Source: Biscogniauxia marginata
Taxonomy: Eukaryota; Ascomycota; Sordariomycetes; Xylariales; Xylariaceae
NCBI GenBank assembly: GCA_022695795.1
Contig: MU404068.1
Span: forward strand, 372,001 to 436,000
Direction of reading: 5' to 3'
Length of the DNA stretch: 64,000 bases
Position 1 is the first letter of the stretch; every line of letters starts with the position of its first letter. Shown piece after piece: positions 58,441-64,000 of the stretch. The notes beneath the pieces are model-generated. The model did no database searches. It had not been told where the DNA came from and saw only the letters and a program-made list of their open reading frames with translations. The position numbers were made by a program, and so were the translations under genes.

Positions 58441-59352
58441 GCTGCTGTGCCACGACTTTTAGGAATTTTAAGTACTTTTTAATAAATTATTAAGACCAAA
58501 GTCATGTAGTTAATTAACTGATTTGGTTTAACCATAAAATAGTAAGAATTAAAAAGTAACTAATTAAAATATGCTTATAAGTAGGATATGTATAAAGAAA
58601 AGAGAAGATGTGCCTAGTGGGAGGTTAATGGAATACTGCTTAGATGCATAGATAGTACATTTGATAAAGTATACGCGGCCATCATTATAATTATAGGGTT
58701 AGTAAGCAACCTCAGTGGCTTCATTATCGGCTCAGCCTCAATTAAGGGACGTTTAGACCCCCCCGCCTTGGGCTCTGGCCGCCTGTAAATTTGGGTGCTG
58801 CAGGGAACCTGGTGATACAGAAAACGGGGCGGAGCGCAATTCGCCATCGTTTTACATGCAATTTGTCTGACGCCCTCCTTATTTCGATCTCCATCTTCAC
58901 TTCACCAACCGACCGTTTCCGTCGCCATCGCTCTTTTACCACCGAGCCAACCTCGGCATTGTCGCTGGACGGACCCGAACGACTACCTGTCAACCTCACG
59001 CTCCCTATTCACCTTGTTCCCTAGTATACGCGTTTGCGCCTCGGTCGCAGCAGTAAATCGAAAAAATATCTATAATGGTCGACGCCTGTTGAAGCGTTTC
59101 ATGACACCGGAAGAGCGACGCCGCCGCCACCCGTTCGTATAGCGAACCCTCGACCCGGCCGCGCTTAGATTCCAAGCTATCTTCTTATTCGACGCGAGTC
59201 GCCCGTTGTCCCGATATACAGAGCAGGCGGACAAAGGAACGGCAGCCTCGCCTCTCAGCCAAGCCCTTCCGTCACCACCGTTCTGAACCAGCCAGTCGGA
59301 AGATCGAATTGGAAACCTACAATACCAAGCCGCGAGACAGTGGGGTAGCGTC
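58441..59352. promoter_or_regulatory. AT-rich block and upstream region of the TMEM184-like gene
   Basis: Bases 58470-58600 are strongly AT-rich; 58800-59340 is the likely promoter and leader. A 77-residue frame at 58791 is open but has no match. Confidence 0.4.
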
Positions 59353-61218
59353 ATGAATCTAACATGCAATTCGACGCTGGAGGAGATGAGGAGTACGTAC
59401 TGTATAAGCATGCAGCAAGCACCTGTCTTGGTCCTGCATGCCCAGACGGCCAAAGCCGTGGCGCCAAGAGCTGACAGAGATCATAGTTGGGTCCGAGGAG
59501 AAGATCGTGGGAGAATTGACTTTCCATAACCTAGCCCTGATCGTTGCCGGCGCTTCGACCATAGTCGCCTATGCGACTAGCTTCTACTTGATGTGGCAGC
59601 ATGCCTTGAACTACACGAGGCCCCGTGAACAGAAACAGTACGCGCGCTCCCATCCATTCATCCACACACACACACACGGAGATATGAACAAATGTATGTG
59701 TCTTCCATGATATCAGAATAGCTAACGGCTCCCAGTATCATCCGCATCCTCTTCATGGTGCCTGTCTACTCGACCTCTGCCTTCCTGTGTATATGGTACT
59801 ACTGGCATGCCGTCTACTTTCAGGTCCTGAGCGACTGCTACGAGGCCTTTGCCATCGCGTCCTTCTACGCGCTCATGTGCCATTATGTAGCCCCTAATCT
59901 ACATGACCAGAAGGAGTTCTTCCGGACCATGCATCCCATCAAACCCTGGGTCTGGCCCGTCAACTGGTTTGCCAAGTGCTGTGGTGGCGAGCGGGGACCC
60001 TGGAGAACCCCCCAGAGCGGCCTTACTTGGTTTAACATCATCTGGATTGGCATCTATCACTACTGCTTCATCCGCGTCGCCATGACTATAACTGCTGTGG
60101 TGACGCAATACTATGAGCGGTACTGTGAGAGTTCGAATAGCCCCGTCTTTGCGCATATCTGGGTACGTCGGGCTGAATGAAATTCGTTGATGACCTTTTG
60201 CTCACAGTTTTCACAGGTCATTGCTATCGTATGTATAGCAGTGTCGATTGCCATGTATTGTCTCATCCAGTTCTATGTGCAGATGAAAGAGCCGCTAGCT
60301 GAGCATAGTCCTTTTCTCAAGGTCCTGGCTATCAAGCTTGTTATCTTCCTGTCTTTCTGGCAGACGATGGCTATCTCCGTTGGCACCTCAACTCTTCATA
60401 TCGTAAATCCGAGTGCCATCCTCGCGTACCCCGATCTTAAAGTTGGCATCCCTAGCTTGCTTCTCTGTATTGAGATGGCTATTTTTTCCATTCTACACCT
60501 CTGGGCCTTTTCTTACCGCCCGTACGTCCCAGGTTCTAAGCCGACCTATTATCCCTCGACCGACCCGGGATTGCCGCCTCGTATCAACGAGAATGGTCCT
60601 AATAGGGGTGGCTTAGCAGGTCTAGGAGCCTTCGTTGACGCTCTCAACCTATGGGATGTCATCAAAGCATTTGGCCGCGGTATGCGTTGGTTATTTGTGG
60701 GTGTTCAGCACCGCCATAAAGATTCGAGCTACCAGACAAAAACCGACACTAGTTATCCAATGAGCCCATACGGTGGTGCTACTGGTCCTGACGGGAAGGG
60801 TACGGACCATCTACCGATCGCGAACGAGTTTCGACGAAGTAATTTTTCCCTTCCTAAATCGCCTAGCGGCCGTATGCCGGACGAGAGCGCTGGCTTGATC
60901 GCAAACGCCCAGCCGGATCCGGACGGTGTTCCCAACAGACAGCCTAGTCCATATGTAGACACGGGCCATTCTCACTATTACGGGAACGCAGGCCCATCTC
61001 ATCCAACCTTCGCCCCTTATGATGATAGGGGTGACATAGGGACTGCCGTATCATATCACCCTTACGATGCAGGCAGAGCAGCTCACGGCTTTCAAACTAG
61101 AAGCGCAACGGGCTGGAGCGAGCAGCGGAGGGGCACATCACCGAACCAGGTGACATCGACACAAGCCCAGTTTGGCAATGCATTATGGGGCGATCGGACT
61201 CCGCAGGGCGGCATATGA
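59353..61218 (+). CDS. TMEM184 / organic solute transporter alpha family (DUF300) membrane protein
   Basis: Seven-helix protein of the OST-alpha/TMEM184 family; fungal members are poorly characterised and often found on vacuolar membranes. Exons 59353-59392, 59478-59637, 59736-60162 and 60217-61218 join in phase to 542 residues. The ATG at 59353 gives MNLTCNSTLEEM with an N-glycosylation site, as in relatives. Membrane segments include ALIVAGASTIVAYATSFYLM, IRILFMVPVYSTSAFLCIWY, a cluster ending in CYEAFAIASFYALMCHYVAP (the most conserved family motif), IIWIGIYHYCFIRVAMTITA, VIAIVCIAVSIAMYCLIQFY and KLVIFLSFWQTMAISV. The C-terminal 200 residues are cytosolic, Ser/Pro/Gly-rich and disordered. 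Exon 1 is only 40 bases and was chosen by phase and family N-terminus. Confidence 0.9.
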
Positions 61219-63284
61219 TAAGAGATTCCTCTTGCTGGTTTCATCCTTGGTGAAATTCTGAGAGATAATAGAAGGCAAGGGGTTTTTCGCGCGCATAATT
61301 GTATCTTGCATCTCGGCCTATTGGGCACTGACAGGTGGATGGCCTAAGTTCGGCGTTGGGGATATTCGCTTCGTTTCTTTTCTACGAACAAGAAATATGG
61401 GCGTTTACTTATTGAGCGGTATCTGAATACACCCGCTTACAGGTACGCCGACGGACTGGATCCGGTTGTTTAATTCTGCCCTTGTTTGTACACATACATG
61501 TCTTATTCTAGCCAGCCCGAGGTGTAGTTATGCTAGCCTCTGAAAGTCATTTACGACGCATAAAGTCGTTTCGGGGAGAGACTAGGAAGAGGACACCATG
61601 GAAAACTTTAGGTTTTTCTATGGATTGGCTGGAGTGGATGATGGATGGATGGCATCAGGGGGTGTCAGTCAAGGCAAGCAAGAGCTGCCGTGTAGATTAA
61701 TGAATGAAACTCACGAAGAAAAGAACAAGGTACGCTTTGCGTTGATTTAATAAATAAAACAAAAGCACAATCTAACCATCTAATCATATTGTCAACATGA
61801 TACGTGGTTCTAACTAAGATGCTATAGACTTACGTGTGTAACTGACAGGTACCTAAGATAATTAGGAGTACCTTGTACAGACAGACCCATGGGGCAAGTA
61901 GCATTAGGATGGACAAGAAAAAAGAAGGAGAAGAGTATTTATCATAACATACTGTGATATATCCGTTTATTCGACATCATTGACATATCGCATAATCTCC
62001 TGTCCATAGGAGGAAAACGGAGGGAGGAGGGAAAGGAGACGACAGTGCTGCGTCCTCATTCACCCACCCATCCGTCCATCCCTATTTTGCCCTTTGACCC
62101 TATGCCAATCCTTTCTAAGAGCTACATCAGTTCACCGTATCAAATACACATAATACACATTCTCCTGCATGCAGCTAAGAGCTATCCACGCTCGCATATC
62201 TGTCCGTAAGTTCACGGTGTATGAATTATCTCTGCAAGGCAGGGGCTGCACAACATCACGTGGTAGTAGTCGTTTTTTATAGCTGCAAAGCAGCAACTTC
62301 AATCTCGCACCAGGGAAGGGGGGTGGAGTAAAAAGGCCGTTTGTTAGAGAGGCAATACGAGTCATCATCTCGTTCTTCCTCCGGGACTCCTCCCCCCCAA
62401 ACTTTAGAAATCGTGACCCAAGCCAAAGCTGAAAGGAATAGTGAAGAAGGGAAAAAAAAAAACCCCCCGAAGCGCCCCTCCCCCACCCTTGAAAAGAGAT
62501 TCATCGTAACACCGTTTTCCTTATTTAATATTTTTTCCCACGCCACCATAACATCTAATCATACAAGTTTTTACATATAATACAGCCATGGGGAAGAAGA
62601 AATCCATGCAAATTCTTTTTTTTAAAATGTGCAAATAGCGCGTCCCATCCCCCTTTGTTGAAACACCATAACACCGCCCCAATATTGAGTGAAACAAACG
62701 AGGATGAAGACGGCGGAAACGGGGGGGTATCATATAATCGATGGCGAGAAGTGCGAGTAGTCGGTCTGATTAATTTGAAAAAAAAAAAGAGGTAATGGGT
62801 AGTAATAGTAGTAATACATGTGGAACATCAATAGACGTCTTAGATTAATGCTCTGGGTCTGGACTGAAGCCGGGGCTAGATTTGCTTTCTGCTCCTTTGC
62901 CCATGAGAATACGTTGTCGAGGCGGGAGAATTATAAAAAGCATAATGTTCGCCCTAATAAGGAAAGGTTGTAGAAATATCCACGCGAAAATGAATCTTGT
63001 TTGAATGCTAGTAAAATGTCGTCGAATCCCAAATTCCTTTTTCCACTGTCCGGGCCGTGTCTTGCAACGATGCTTGCGTTGTAGTCGTGGGAATAGTACC
63101 ATTAATAGTAAGCCTGGTTGTACTAATAAATGAATTTTGTTCATTTTCATCCTGCGATCTCCCTGAGCCGATCCGATCTCATCCGATTTGGTTTCTCATT
63201 ATACACGGCCGAAACAAGAAAAGAAAGGCGACCTTCCCGATATCATCACATGTCGTGACGGAGCCAAGCCATCCGACTCCGGTC
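61219..63284. other. Spacer between converging genes
   Basis: These 2.07 kb contain homopolymer runs (62451-62470, 62620, 62780) and open frames too short to support. No gene is seen. Confidence 0.4.
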
Positions 63285-64000
63285 CTAGCGTCTCTGTCGC
63301 TTTTCGCTTGCTCCCCCAAACTCCTCACTTCGTCGTTTCCTGCCACGATCTTCAGGGCCACCACGCGACTCTCGACGGTCCTCTCCACGTGGTCCACCAC
63401 CTCGTCCACCTCCACTTCGTCCGTAGTCCTCATGTCTACTGCCACCTCCATCTCCACGATGACGTGGCTCTCGCGGGCCATCACGTCCATTACTCATCAA
63501 GTCACCTCGACCACCGACAGCCATCGGGTCTCGGCTAGTACCAGCTTGTTCTCGACCGGATCGTCGTGATGGTTCTCTTTCACCTTCGCGCCCATGGTTA
63601 GGTCCCACAGCGGCAGTTTTTCGTTCTCGGTATTCACGAGGGTCTTTTGATCGTAGCTCTCGCTCCGAACTGCGATCCCTGCTGCTACGTCGTGTACGTG
63701 ATGACCTATCTGCATTGTCATGTTCCCTTCGTCCTCGTTCATGATCATTTCGCCCTGGTCGCTCATTTGACAAAATCGACTCGGGACGTTCATGTAGCGG
63801 CGTAGAGACTGGCGATGCGCCAGTGAGCACTTGAGCATCAGAGCCTGCGAGATTGGATCTTGAATTTTTCGAGCGCATATTAGGACCTCCTTGTAGTATA
63901 TTGTTGATGCCACTCAATTGTCTCCTTCCACCAGTTCTGGCCCGATCATTAGCTGCCGAAGGGCCTGTGGGCACGGCTATCGGGCTGTTATCAGCTCCGG
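63285..64000 (-). CDS. tho2: Probable THO complex subunit 2, C-terminal part (5' end outside window)
   Basis: The frame is open from the window edge to the stop at 63285, about 238 residues. It starts with NSPIAVPTGPSAANDRARTG, then GGRRQLSGINNIL and NSRSNLAGSDAQVLTGASP, then a long Arg/Asp/Ser/Gly-rich disordered tail (HERGRREHDNADRSSRTRRS, RGGGPRGEDRRESRGGPEDR) ending in KRQRR. Fungal THO2, the large scaffold of the THO/TREX complex coupling transcription to mRNA export, has this kind of C-terminus including the GGRRQLSGINN and AGSDAQVLTG motifs. That match is from memory, and the structured body lies outside the window. Alternatives are another RS-rich nuclear RNA-binding protein. The overlapping minus-strand frame 63497-63913 is a shadow. 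Confidence 0.55.
   Translation of the reverse strand, partial: GADNSPIAVPTGPSAANDRARTGGRRQLSGINNILQGGPNMRSKNSRSNLAGSDAQVLTGASPVSTPLHERPESILSNERPGRNDHERGRREHDNADRSSRTRRSSRDRSSERELRSKDPREYRERKTAAVGPNHGREGEREPSRRSGREQAGTSRDPMAVGGRGDLMSNGRDGPREPRHRGDGGGSRHEDYGRSGGGRGGGPRGEDRRESRGGPEDRGRKRRSEEFGGASEKRQRR

Overview
This window is nuclear DNA of a filamentous ascomycete, most likely a sordariomycete. The evidence is widely spaced genes, many short introns with GT...AG borders and CTRAC-like branch sites, GC-rich exons against AT-richer spacers, and protein families typical of Pezizomycotina. I reconstructed 18 protein genes. Two run off the window edges and one has apparent frame breaks. There is also a cytochrome P450 relic and an LTR-retrotransposon relic. 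I see no rRNA, CRISPR array or convincing tRNA gene.

The first third, 1 to about 16.7 kb, is largely metabolic. It holds an inositol-monophosphatase-like gene (-) divergent from a ribokinase (+), a fungal membrane-anchored protein of unknown role with two apparent frame shifts (-), and an AKTIP/Fts-type catalytically dead ubiquitin-conjugating protein (-). It then holds an FAD monooxygenase (+), a CYSTM stress-type peptide (-), an 11-exon homogentisate-1,2-dioxygenase-like gene (-) and the riboflavin enzyme RIB7 (+).

The middle, 19 to 41 kb, is mainly housekeeping and membrane biology. It holds a tail-anchored coiled-coil protein (-), nuclear rim protein Nur1 (-), V-ATPase subunit F (+), an NPC2-type sterol or lipid transfer protein (-) and a CSC1/OSCA stress-gated channel (-). 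It ends with an orphan coiled-coil protein (+) and a large kelch-propeller membrane protein (+).

The last third, 41 to 64 kb, is gene-poor. A WSC-domain cell-wall sensor (+) sits after 6.6 kb without a recognisable gene. A 10-kb stretch follows with AT-rich patches, one secreted cupin-like gene, the LTR remnant and the P450 relic. A TMEM184/OST-alpha membrane protein (+) and the C-terminus of a probable THO2 mRNA-export subunit (-) close the window. There is no obvious biosynthetic cluster: neighbours look functionally unrelated.

The most notable observations are these. The homogentisate-dioxygenase paralogue keeps the iron triad at exact human spacing but has Gln at the catalytic His292 position. 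The Fts-like UEV is a candidate part of the endosome-dynein adaptor. Two frame breaks fall in one conserved gene. Two strong DNA hairpins and a recurrent TAGGTA/TACCTA motif occur in the gene-poor spacers. All exon borders were read by eye and no database was searched.
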